DNA from: Clytia hemisphaerica | Taxonomy: Eukaryota > Cnidaria > Hydrozoa > Leptothecata > Clytiidae | Assembly: GCA_902728285.1 (NCBI GenBank) | Contig: CACVBU010001235.1 | Coordinates: forward strand, 124,001-188,000 | Length of the DNA: 64,000 bases | Direction: 5' to 3' | Shown here: piece by piece, positions 32,961-42,731 of the stretch | Numbering within the stretch: position 1 is the stretch's first letter | Layout: each line of letters starts with the position of its first letter | The notes under the pieces: generated by a model | What the model was told of the DNA's origin: nothing | Seen by the model: only the letters and a program-made list of their open reading frames with translations | Databases searched by the model: none | Position numbers and translations under genes: made by a program

Positions 32961-33704
32961 CTATAGAAAATTGAAAATTAATTTTGAAAATCTGAAAAAC
33001 CTTTTCTTCAATATAATTTTACATTTTTCAGACACCCCTTATCTTTGACCTTATAAGGTTGACACAATTTTGGGGACTCAGTATTTCATTGATAAAGAAA
33101 TTTTGGGAATATTTACCGAAAAGAATAATAATGGCTGTTTATATCTTAAATGCCCTACTGGTTTATTTTATTTATAACAGTTTTTTACAGGTTATATAAG
33201 AGATTCATCTTGAATGTGAAGTAAATAGGCAGGAAATACGACTGTTTGAAAATATCTTAGAAATTATTAGATTGTACAACAAAGTTTCTCTACATTTACT
33301 CCTTACGAGACGTCAAACGCGACTTGTTTATAAGCTCTAATAAGATTTACGAGTAATTGCTCTTGGGAAATGAATGTTATTATTTTGACTTTTCATAACA
33401 ACACATTTATATTGTGTACAAAAAAAAAGGTAAAAACAGGTAAAAAGCCCATCTAATCCTGAAGTTTACAACCAAATTAATTGAAACTATAATTGAAATT
33501 TAATTTTGATAAGGGCTAATCAGTATTTACTGATAGACTCTTGGACAACAACTAGGCCTTGGCATTTTTTTAAAATATTTGACAATTTACACTTTTCCAT
33601 CAGCTGCATTCAGACTCATAACAGACTTGGAGGTTCTCTGCAATCGATCATTTTCTTTTTCAACAGGATTTGGTTGTTAATTGGGAGGATGGAGTGAAAT
33701 GCAA

Positions 33705-33992
33705 CTATAAAAGGGAAAGTTTCTCCCCATGCTTTTTAAAATCCAATCGTAATTTGCCATGTCTAAACAACATCATCAACATATTATCAGGTATTTTGTA
33801 ATCATCATATTTGTGTGAAAATCTCACACAAATTTGATTTGCATGCACTAACGATGTCATGTCTTTAACCGATGAAGGGTTCAGAGGCAATTTTCTCAAA
33901 CCTACGTTAAATAATACCGGGTGCGCCACAAATATGTTTCTCTCTTTTAAGTCTCTTTTAATTGTCTCAAGGTCTAAAGATTTTAAGCAAAT
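33705..33992 (-). CDS. Candidate terminal exon, unknown protein
   Basis: After an acceptor (GGATGCAG), about 95 residues run to a TAG stop, including the stretches LDLETIKRDLKERNIFVAHP and YDDYKIPDNMLMMLFRHGKL. The phase matches the exon at 34091-34192 across a 98-base intron. No motif I can name; hydrophobic and charged residues alternate as in a helical repeat protein, but that is only an impression. Confidence 0.4.
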   Translation of the reverse strand: MCLKSLDLETIKRDLKERNIFVAHPVLFNVGLRKLPLNPSSVKDMTSLVHANQICVRFSHKYDDYKIPDNMLMMLFRHGKLRLDFKKHGEKLSLL

Positions 33993-34090
33993 CTGCATCC
34001 ATTTCCATTGAAAGAAGAAAGAATAACTTAAATTTTAATAGTTCAGTGTTTAAATTTGGTTCATTGTGCTCAATTGAATGAAAAAGTTAC

Positions 34091-34192
34091 TTTCAGAAAG
34101 TGCTCAAAAAAAATTATAATTTGCGCCAGTTCAAATGTGTCACCAACTCCATTATTCACAGTTTGAAATACATTTGATCGTATTTGCTGATT
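34091..34192 (-). CDS. Candidate exon, unknown protein
   Basis: A 34-codon exon, phase 0 at both ends, with a strong acceptor (TTTTTTTATTTGCAG) and a GTAACT donor. It reads NQQIRSNVFQTVNNGVGDTF then ELAQIIIFFEHFLK. It joins in frame to 33992. Earlier exons were not found. Confidence 0.45.
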
Positions 34193-36220
34193 CTGCAAAT
34201 AAAAAAACTGATTATGAGAGTATCTATTTCTATACATTGCCTCAATTCGTTTGAGCATACTTTTTTATCTTTTTTGTCCTTATTAGACGAATGACCCATC
34301 AAAAATTCAATTTATCTGTCCAAAACGAAAGGCGTGATTTTTAAAAACCTGTAGAAATTAAGGAACTGATATTTTTATGGTCTGTAGTATAATTATTTGC
34401 TGTTTTTTATTCATGATATAGTTAAGTAATATTGGCATATATTTACTTTCATCTGTCATATTGGGTTCTAAAATTTCAAACTTATGAAGTTTTCATTTTT
34501 CATTCTTCCTCTGTTATATAGTCTGGAGAGATTTCATGACCAAAACAAAATTTTGTGGCTTGACCTCCTGTGTAGTATCTATTAACTTCAAATTAATATT
34601 AAATTTGAAATGTCAAATAAACATCAAATATGTCTTTTGGTAGCTAATTTATTCTTAGAGATGACTGATGACTGTCAATAAAAATGTTGGTTTTAATTCA
34701 TTTTAATGCTATTATATCAACAGGGACACGAAACTTGTTTCCACTGACATTTTTAGTCTTATTCAGATTTCACAGAAAGGATTATTCTTATACATGAAAA
34801 GAGCTATTCAAGAATTTAGCAAGAGGGACCCTTATAAATAATAAATAAATGGGAATTTAAATCTGTGTGTTCATATTTTTTGTTGAACGTTGAACAAAAC
34901 AGATTTTTTTATAGGCATCATATTCCATAAAAAAATTCACTATCAGTATTACTAGTAGGAAACAAAAAGTTTTGAACATCTTACTTTGAAACAATTATTG
35001 AAAAAATTAATATTCCAGAGAAAGCCGAATTCGTTTAAGCAAGCATAAATTGATAAAAACTTTTAGTAAATCAATACGTCACAAGGAGGGATTTGATTTG
35101 TTTCGACTCAGATTTGTGAACTTTTCTACAATATAACATACCACGGATAGAATCAAAACAAGTCTTTAGCTAAAAAGGTTGTAACAATAGAAGAAAGTAG
35201 ACATCTGTTATTTAAAGAGAGGTATAAAAAGCTGACCAGAAAGGTCTATTTTCAACTAATGGTAAATTTAAGAAGTGATATGCCATCCCTAAGTTCTTAT
35301 AAAAAGATAGGATTGTCATCCTTGTCAATTTTTTGCTTGATTCATGAAAGATTATGCATTTGAATACAATCCTCATCTTTCATTAAAGAAAAAAACCTTT
35401 TTATCTATTCATTAATATTTCATTTACTCCACTGTTAGCTAATCATCAGCGTGAAATGAAAAAGAGAACTGTTATTCTTTCATCCTTATCCTCAAGTTTT
35501 TTGTTTTCAGTTTTACAGGGGAAAAAATTCAGGAAAATCACAAGGGGAGAGTTTGCATGATTTCTACAATAACTTAAAAATATAAACGTAAATATTTCTG
35601 TATTTATTATTTCTGATGGTAGAGAAAGGACTATGGATCGTTATTTTGGTTATGAACATATATCACAAACCAGTTTTATATCATTTATCATTTATATCAG
35701 TTTTTAAAGTTATCCAAGTTTTTATTATCAACTTTCTATGTTCAGTCATCCAGAAGAAATTTTAGTCAGTGTGAATGAACGTCAACGAGATTGACTCTGG
35801 TGAAAATTACTTTCAACTAGGTAAAACTTTAAAACAAGTAGTATTGGAAGTTTACGTCCAGTTTTATTAGTGGGAGTAGTGGAGTAGTGGGAAATAAATT
35901 GCTCTCAACGGATAAGTTACCGACAAAAAATGATACAAAATCACGAAATACATATATTGTGCACTTTCTTTATTTTAAAGCTCGGGTATTGCCCTAAGGG
36001 TTAGAAATATTTCGTTTTTATTTCCGCGGTATGACCCGATAGGGTGGAAATATCTCGTGGAAATAGAAATAGTTTGTTTACGTTTTAATTTGGTAACCAC
36101 CAGATTTTTGGAAAAAAAGAGACTTGAACTCAAACTCCAACCTTGCCATTTCCAGGAATTTGCTCTATGATTGATCAAAGCTCAAATTCATCATTAACAA
36201 TTCTTTTATCTTGTCTTTAG
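34193..36220. other. AT-rich sequence upstream of the SILK/RVxF gene
   Basis: No supported exon or TIR. It ends at a good acceptor (TTGTCTTTAG, 36211-36220) that probably begins the coding exon of the next gene, so a 5' UTR intron is likely. Confidence 0.4.
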
Positions 36221-36278
36221 AAATAACATCACAGAAGAAACAAAAATATTCTATAGTTATTGTTGACTGAATCTTACG

Positions 36279-36330
36279 ATGAAGATTTAGACAACAATAT
36301 AAGCCGATGCTTATCGGAGAATGAGATGAA
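36279..36330 (+). promoter_or_regulatory. Cluster of upstream ATGs/short uORFs
   Basis: Four ATGs precede the main start: 36279 (3 codons then TAG), 36306 (5 codons then TGA), 36321 (ATGAGATGA) and 36326 (out of frame, overlapping the main start). An in-frame TGA at 36322-36324 fixes the main start at 36331. Such clusters usually reduce translation of the main frame. Confidence 0.5.
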
Positions 36331-37608
36331 ATGGAGAAAGCGAGTCGTTCTTACAAACAGCCGAAGATGAAACAAAAGGAATACTTCGAAGTGTTACAAC
36401 GTCGCCAACAAAATGGTTACTATGGTGACAACCCGCAATCTTTGCACCAATTGAAAATGCAACGCGGTGCTATGGTTCAACGTTCATACAGTGATGCTAT
36501 GTTCAAACAAAATAAGCACAAGACCGCCTCTAAACAACCTAAAACTGTGACTGTCTCGCGAAATAATAGTAATGTGAGCGTAAGTAGCCGTGGTAGTCGA
36601 ACTAGTAGCCATTACTCTGGACAGTACCCTGCATATCCTGCTGGAGTCCAAAGGTCATATAGTGACGGTATTCGATTGGTTGATTATAGAGAGCGCGGGA
36701 AAAATAACAATAACAACATTCAACAAAATGGTGCCGTTCGAACCAATCATAATAGACCGAGTTCTGTTGATTTATCTCGATCACAATCTTCAGTAGTGCG
36801 GTCCCAAAAGTACGCGCGGCCCGCTTCGGTAGATTTAGATAATAGACGGCCACGATCTATTTTAAAGAAATCATCATCTTTTAACGACTTGAATAATAAT
36901 CATTCTGCTGAACAAGACTTGATTTTTGATGATGAGTATTTAGATTACGTCAGCCCACGCGATCTATTAAGTACGTCTGACCACGGTGGAAGTTATCATA
37001 ATTTGAATTACTCTTTTGAGGGCGAGTTACGGAACGACCCGCGACAGATGAGAGCTATGTCTCCTAAAATGACCAAACGTGTTAATTTTAATAACGAACC
37101 AATCTATTATAAGACAACGAAATCGAATGATAGTAAATCACCTGCTCAAAGAGTTCTTCCTCAAGGGCACCCGCTTCGGAGATTCAATTCGACGTCTTTG
37201 ATGGAAGAGCGCATTTTGCAGCAGCAAAGGTTACGTAATCAACAAAGAAATCAACCTGCTATTAACGGACATGCTAACGGTGGTGCAGTGTACGCCAACG
37301 GAGGTGAAACATCTCCTGTCAAAAAACAGAACGCTTCACCGCGCAGTGATACTCGAAAGGAGCAACAACCATTTGAAATCAGGAAACCTTTAGTAGGCGG
37401 CGAGAATAATGTTGTTGATTTTGGAACATATATTTCTAAGAAATTATCGAAATTAAAATTCGGGGGTAAAAAGAAGGACAAGAAAAATCAATCATCACCT
37501 ACCAAAGAAAGTATAAGGACAACACACGATGATAATTTTACCATGTTATCAGGACGGAATGGAAGCCCTTCTAGTGATAATTTTATGGATCAGGAAGTCT
37601 TGTACTAA
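36331..37608 (+). CDS. Basic Ser/Asn-rich protein with SILK and RVxF motifs
   Basis: A 425-residue single-exon protein with no signal peptide or membrane segment, strongly basic and mostly disordered in composition. It contains SILK at 176-179 and RVNF at 250-253 (KRVNF). These match the two docking motifs known in protein phosphatase 1 regulators, in the usual SILK-then-RVxF order and 71 residues apart, so it may be a PP1-targeting or inhibitory subunit (inference). Duplicated short motifs are VQRSYSD (49-55 and 106-112) and RPSSVDL/RPASVDL (142-148 and 163-169). Together with RRFNSTS and KKSSSF they look like sites for basophilic kinases. A Lys-rich patch (KKLSKLKFGGKKKDKK, 370-385) could bind membrane or nucleic acid. 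No orthologue is recognised. Confidence 0.8.
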   Translation: MEKASRSYKQPKMKQKEYFEVLQRRQQNGYYGDNPQSLHQLKMQRGAMVQRSYSDAMFKQNKHKTASKQPKTVTVSRNNSNVSVSSRGSRTSSHYSGQYPAYPAGVQRSYSDGIRLVDYRERGKNNNNNIQQNGAVRTNHNRPSSVDLSRSQSSVVRSQKYARPASVDLDNRRPRSILKKSSSFNDLNNNHSAEQDLIFDDEYLDYVSPRDLLSTSDHGGSYHNLNYSFEGELRNDPRQMRAMSPKMTKRVNFNNEPIYYKTTKSNDSKSPAQRVLPQGHPLRRFNSTSLMEERILQQQRLRNQQRNQPAINGHANGGAVYANGGETSPVKKQNASPRSDTRKEQQPFEIRKPLVGGENNVVDFGTYISKKLSKLKFGGKKKDKKNQSSPTKESIRTTHDDNFTMLSGRNGSPSSDNFMDQEVLY

Positions 37609-37780
37609 TATAACTTGAAAAACATAATTTTATTTGGCTAAGAGCTCTTGCTGGTGGGGCCAAGATAATTTTCGTCAAGTGACACATGTGTTTTTGAGTT
37701 TTAACCTTTTTTTTCAATCTTGAACTAAATTGTATTTTAAACTTTGCTTTGCTTGTGCTGACTGCGGGTTAAAGTTTCTA

Positions 37781-37786
37781 AATAAA
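37781..37786 (+). terminator. Candidate poly(A) signal
   Basis: AATAAA about 170 bases after the stop of the SILK/RVxF gene, followed by a GT-rich stretch (TTCTCTGGCTGTT). Confidence 0.55.
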
Positions 37787-39690
37787 GTTCTCTGGCTGTT
37801 ATTTCATTCTCAAATTATGATTTTACATTTTTTTTTCAAGGTTAGAAATGAGACCTACTCCACACACGTCGTTTGCCAAAGGATAATTTACAAACAAGTT
37901 CAGTTTTCCCAGTTTAAATTTTGACAGCAAATTTACTATAATTTTTAGACATTTTGAACAATATATATTTAACACAGACATTTTTTCCATTCACGCGAAT
38001 TATTTTTAAACTCCATTTCATTTATAGAAAATTTTTCTCAATTTTTTTAAGTCGGATTTTTAAATTGAATCAAATTGTAAATTATATTGAGTCTTTTTAA
38101 TTGATAATGATAATATCAAGTATTTAAAACAGCATTCTAGGTCAGGCAGCCTCCAATGACGTCAAAACTTTTATCACTTTACTCTACTTGACACATTCAA
38201 TATTCTTTACTTAGTCATTTCTCAAGGCAAAAGTCTTCATTTTGAAAAACTAAAATTAACTATTACCCCTATTCGGAAGTTTACTAAAATTTACTAAAAT
38301 TAACACTCTAGATTTTAGCATTTTAAATTTGGAATTCGCACATGAAAACAAAAGATTTTCCGTCACCATACTTCATATTCAACATATTATCAATCCCTTC
38401 TGGTTAAGGACTGTGTAAGACAAGTAAGGTAGTCAGGTAAACTGCTTTCGAAATGACCTAGGTATCCGAGCAAAAAATCGAAAATCGAAATAAAATCAAA
38501 ACTCATAAAGGTATTTCCCCGACAATTTTCATAATAATTTAGACCAAATTCCAGAATTTGAAACTTCTTGAGGGCAAAGCTCTTTGAAAATTATGTCATT
38601 TAAACGTTCTTGGAATTTAAGTCTGAAACACTGAAAGTAATTCGTCAGTCATCAAATTTTGATAATCTTGCTCATTCAAACTGGAGTTGCAGCATTTTGA
38701 CTACGAAAGTTAACTGTTTTATAACTTGCCTATTCGTGCAAGCCAGGGGTCTTTACCTTAAACTTAATCTGTTGAAAATTCGAGTTGATACATCATATTT
38801 CTAAAAGAGACATACTGCAATGAGTAATTTGATGCCAATCTATTTTTATTTCTTAGATTTTTAAGGAGGCTATATAAAGACTTTTCCTGCCTCAAGAAAG
38901 TTCATTGTTACAGACCAAAGACTAAAGCAAAGTACGTCAGTAAAAGCAAACGAGCCAAAACAGATTTGGTAAAAACCTCTACGATTGTGGATTGTCGACT
39001 TGCTTAAAAGGTAGGATACAAAATGTAAACACTCCATCTTAGATCCCTTTAGTATCTTTTATACGGATTTGGCTTGGCATACCTGGAAATCCGTTGTTTT
39101 TCCGTTATTTATTGTCTCTATATTTTCCCTATTTTCAAGCTAAGTTTGTAGGAAATTCTTTCAAGGAGGTCAGTCAATTGTAAACAACCCTTTTGTATAT
39201 CAAGCAATGCTTTTGAACATATGGTCATTTTGTTGGGCACTGTTACCGACTGGCTATCATTGTTAAAAATCGAAATGGCTTATGGGATATCAGATGATGA
39301 TTTTTTGTTGCTCTGCAGGTGATGGGAGTCTGAGCTATAAATCGAAATTCAACTTACAAAGAGAAAAATGCTGAAGTTTCTGGGACCCTTAGAATTTTTT
39401 TTCCAAAGGTTTTTAGCATTATTTGTAACAAATCTCTCGGTAGTCTAGAAATAGTCGATTTATTTCGTGATTTTGTAACCCTCTCGCTGCAAGATTTCTG
39501 TCTCTATATCAATATATCTTATCGGTAGAAAATTTTGTTGGTAAAATTTTTATTTGAAAACACCAAGAAACTGAGCAATTATTGTATTTCCTTTAGTTTT
39601 AGTTTCTGTAGCAGGATCTTAGGTCGCAAATATAGTATAGAAGTTTAGCACTCAAACATTCATGTTTAAACGAAAATGTTTAAAGTATTT
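37787..39690. other. Intergenic, nothing recognised
   Basis: AT-rich sequence without supported exons, TIRs or tandem repeats. Confidence 0.4.
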
Positions 39691-40134
39691 AACACCCCTG
39701 TCTCAGTGTCCCGGTGGAGCTTTTCCGCTCAATGGGGATGAAATTTCTATCGAAATCCCAATGGGGATAGAAAATCTATTAATTTTCAGCTCAAAAACGC
39801 CAATTTCCAATGGGGATAAAATCAAAGAGAGCAATTTTCCGGTGTCCGGACAACCCCCCCCCTGGTGAATTCCCCCCCAGTAAATTCCCACCCAGTGAAT
39901 TCACCCCTGTATTTTCATATGTGTTATGATTTTTTAGTTCACCAGGGGGGAATTCACCGGGTGGGAATCTTCCGGGGGGAATTCACCAGGGGGAATTTAC
40001 TAGGGGGAATTGTCCGGGAATCCAATTTTCCAGTGGGGTTGAAATTGTAGGGTATTTCTTCCATCGGTGACGAATTTTGGCTTATTTTTCCACCGGGGCG
40101 GGGAGTCCACCAGGGTCTGTGACACAGGGGTGTT
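39691..40134. mobile_element. AACACCCCTGT-ended TIR element
   Basis: Starts AACACCCCTGTCTCAGTGTC and ends CTGTGACACAGGGGTGTT. The interior has repeated CAATGGGGAT(A/G)AAA words and a GAATTCACC/GGTGAATTC foldback near 39864-40000. It belongs to the same broad family as 40231-40527, 47249-47530 and 48866-49168. No coding capacity. Confidence 0.7.
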
Positions 40135-40230
40135 ATTCAAAATCATTTGGTATGACATATTTGCCAAAAAAAAATTAATCGTCGGTCAACAAAATTCGGT
40201 TAAGGATACATAATACTGTCATGTAAGAAA

Positions 40231-40527
40231 CTCCTTCCCACAGACCCACTGAGACCCAAAAAATTGACCAAAATATCGTCCCCGGTGGAAAATCAACCTC
40301 CTATTTTTGTCCCCACACTGAAAACATTCAAATCGACCAATCCTCACTACAAAATATTATGATATTTTTCCCATATCCACTGAATTTTCTGACTTGAAAA
40401 CAAAAGAATTTAAACACCCAGCCATGAAAAATATGGGAATATCAACCCCCTTCGAGTTTCAGCCCATTATTTCTATCCCCACTGGCTGAAAAAATCCTAC
40501 CGGGTCTGTGAGAAGGGGGTGTTGTAA
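40231..40527. mobile_element. TGTGAGAAGGGGGTG-family TIR element
   Basis: The left end CTCCTTCCCACAGACCC and the right end GGGTCTGTGAGAAGGGGGTG are inverses. The interior matches the 48866-49168 copy in reverse orientation, for example GAAAAAATCCTACCGGGTCT here against AGACCCGGTAGGATTTTTCA there. Confidence 0.7.
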
Positions 40528-41413
40528 GCTTTTGAAATCGTTTGATTGAAGTTAGCCAATCAGCGTCATTCGATACGCAGCTTTGATGGTATTTTAAAGA
40601 AGTGTGAAAGCGTGGTTACAACAGTAATCTGTGACAGATTGAAAAATTACGATGACAACTATTAAAGAGGCTAAGCAAATCATAATGACGCAATCTTCGC
40701 AATCTTCCTTGTGATGCATTTTCAACCAATAAATTAAGCTTAAGTCCGAAGAAACATGCATTATGGTTTAACTCGCTTAAAAGTCCTGTTTACTGGGAGT
40801 TAGTACAAAAAGTAATGAATATGTAGGGGTGGTAGTCACACCAAGGTTTGGGTTTGCGACGGTGAAATACGTCGCTGTTTGATAGTTAGGGTTAGGGTTT
40901 GTCGTTCTTTTTGTCGCTTTTTAATAGTTATTTGTCGCTCGTTTTAGATGATCTGGAAACGTTAGATGGAGAGTCTCTTGGACACACATAATTTATATTT
41001 AAAGTGTTAAACCATGTGTTCTATTTTCATCCAGTTCTGACGCCATGTCGTGATAAAAATACTTGGAAAGAAGATGTAAAATCCTTTGGATTCAATTTAG
41101 AATTTAAACAAGGGGTTATTTCTTTGTTTATTTTTTGAAATATTTTAGTTGATGTGTGTATTCCGTATCCTTTTTTGCAATGCAAATAGTCTTTGTCGCG
41201 ACCCCTAAAAATGTTGTTGGGAACTATTAAAATTTGATTTGAAATTCATGGTTTGTAATTTTTCAATGTTTTTGTGGAGTTGACTTTAAGGAGGCCTTTT
41301 TTTTCAAGAATTATAACCATTTTTTTGTCAGTCATAACCATTGACCAGATTTGTTTACTTTGACAGGTCGTCGAATCTTGACTCGTTCTTACAAACTTTT
41401 GTTTGCTTCATCC
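40528..41413. other. Intergenic, nothing firmly recognised
   Basis: A TAGGGGTGG word near 40825 and CGACCCCTA near 41200 could be worn TIR tips, but the match is weak. Two adjacent TTAGGG units near 40885 are too few to suggest telomeric DNA. Confidence 0.35.
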
Positions 41414-41727
41414 CCGGGGGGGGGGGGGGTACTAGGGCAAAATGGGTCACGGGGATGCTCCGCTGGTCAGGGTACCTTTTTAAACCTCCACGAGTCCCAG
41501 GTAGGGTCGCAAAAACACCAAAATAGAAAAATCAGTCCCTCGTAGGGTGCCTATTTTTGGAAAATTTGGGGAAAAAGTAGAAAATTTGAGAAAATTTTGG
41601 AATTTCAGTCCCATTCAGGGTCACTTTTTTCGCAAATTTCGAGTCCCACGTAGGGTCCATTTTTCGAACCTCAGCGGAGCACCCCCGTCGGTCGACAAGG
41701 GTAGTACCCCCCCCCGGGGCTTCATCC
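41405..41727. mobile_element. CCGGGGG TIR element with 9-bp target duplication
   Basis: GCTTCATCC occurs at 41405-41413 and 41719-41727. The element (41414-41718) starts CCGGGGGGG...GGTACTA and ends TAGTACCCCCCCCCGGG. Inner inverted words GCTCCGCTG and CAGCGGAGC sit just inside. Between them are four direct copies of GTCCC-n4-AGGGT followed by a T/A-rich spacer, near 41495, 41536, 41609 and 41643. A 9-bp duplication suggests a Mutator-like mechanism. Confidence 0.8.
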
Positions 41728-42036
41728 TCAGGAATAGTTAAAACCACGGCGTTCTAAATCACACTTTTTGGGCTTGAGATTTAAAACACCATGGTTAACT
41801 TAAAGAGGTTTAATTTTCGTCCTTTCTGTTTTTCCAAACTAGAATGCTCAAGACACCACAAAAATTATCCGATGTTTTGTATTAATACGGGGATATACTT
41901 GTTATGCAGCCATTTTAATGTTTACACATTTCCTGATGTGCGATATCCTTATCAACCAACCCTCGTACAATTTTACATGGAATTTATTATTCTTTATAGA
42001 CGAAACACAATACGACCCAACATTACAGCAACAAAA

Positions 42037-42731
42037 ATGATGATGAAATTTTATGCAGTTTTACTGGTCCTTCAATACCTAGCAACCAGAACCGAATCAA
42101 GAAATATAGAGACTGATATAAAACTTCTTCATAAATTAGTACTGGACTTGATTGATGTGGAAATGAACTTACTTAAATATGAAGAAGTCAACTCAATAGA
42201 CTCGACTGAAAATAAAAAATCAATTTTCCATAGACATAGTCTGAGTTCTAAATCAAATTTTCGTGAAAACGATAATGCCGAATTAAGTTATCAAAATGTT
42301 GTATGTTACCATTTGAATTTTCAACATGGTGGATATGGGTTCGCCAACAAAATACCATCTTTCTTCAACAAGAAGAAAACAAAATATGTCGATGCAAAAC
42401 AGTTGAAACGATACCAAATCCTTAGCCCTGATCCAAAATGGACGCAAACAGAAGTGAAAAAATATCACCAAGTTATAATGAAACTACGAAGTCATATCTC
42501 AAAGATTGATGATTCAAAGGCTTTGTTTAGTATCAAGAAATTGGTGGCAAAATTATTAAAATTGCCGGAACCGAAATTTCAGAGCTCGATTTCATTGACG
42601 AATAATGATCAAAAGAGATCTTTCAGTAACCAGGTGTCATCAACGTGTTTTCAAAAGGAGACAAAGGATCATAATGGTCGACTCTACCGTGCTTGTGGAT
42701 ACTGCAAAACAACTAAAGATCTCATTAACAA
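42037..42731 (+). CDS. Cytokine-like gene, exon 1
   Basis: Signal peptide, pro-region and the first Cys residues. It ends at a strong GTAAGT donor (42732) after two bases of a Lys codon. Confidence 0.75.

Noticed and set aside
40880..40900. TTAGGGTTAGGG, telomere-like
   Set aside because: Only two units, with no array; chance occurrence or part of a worn repeat.
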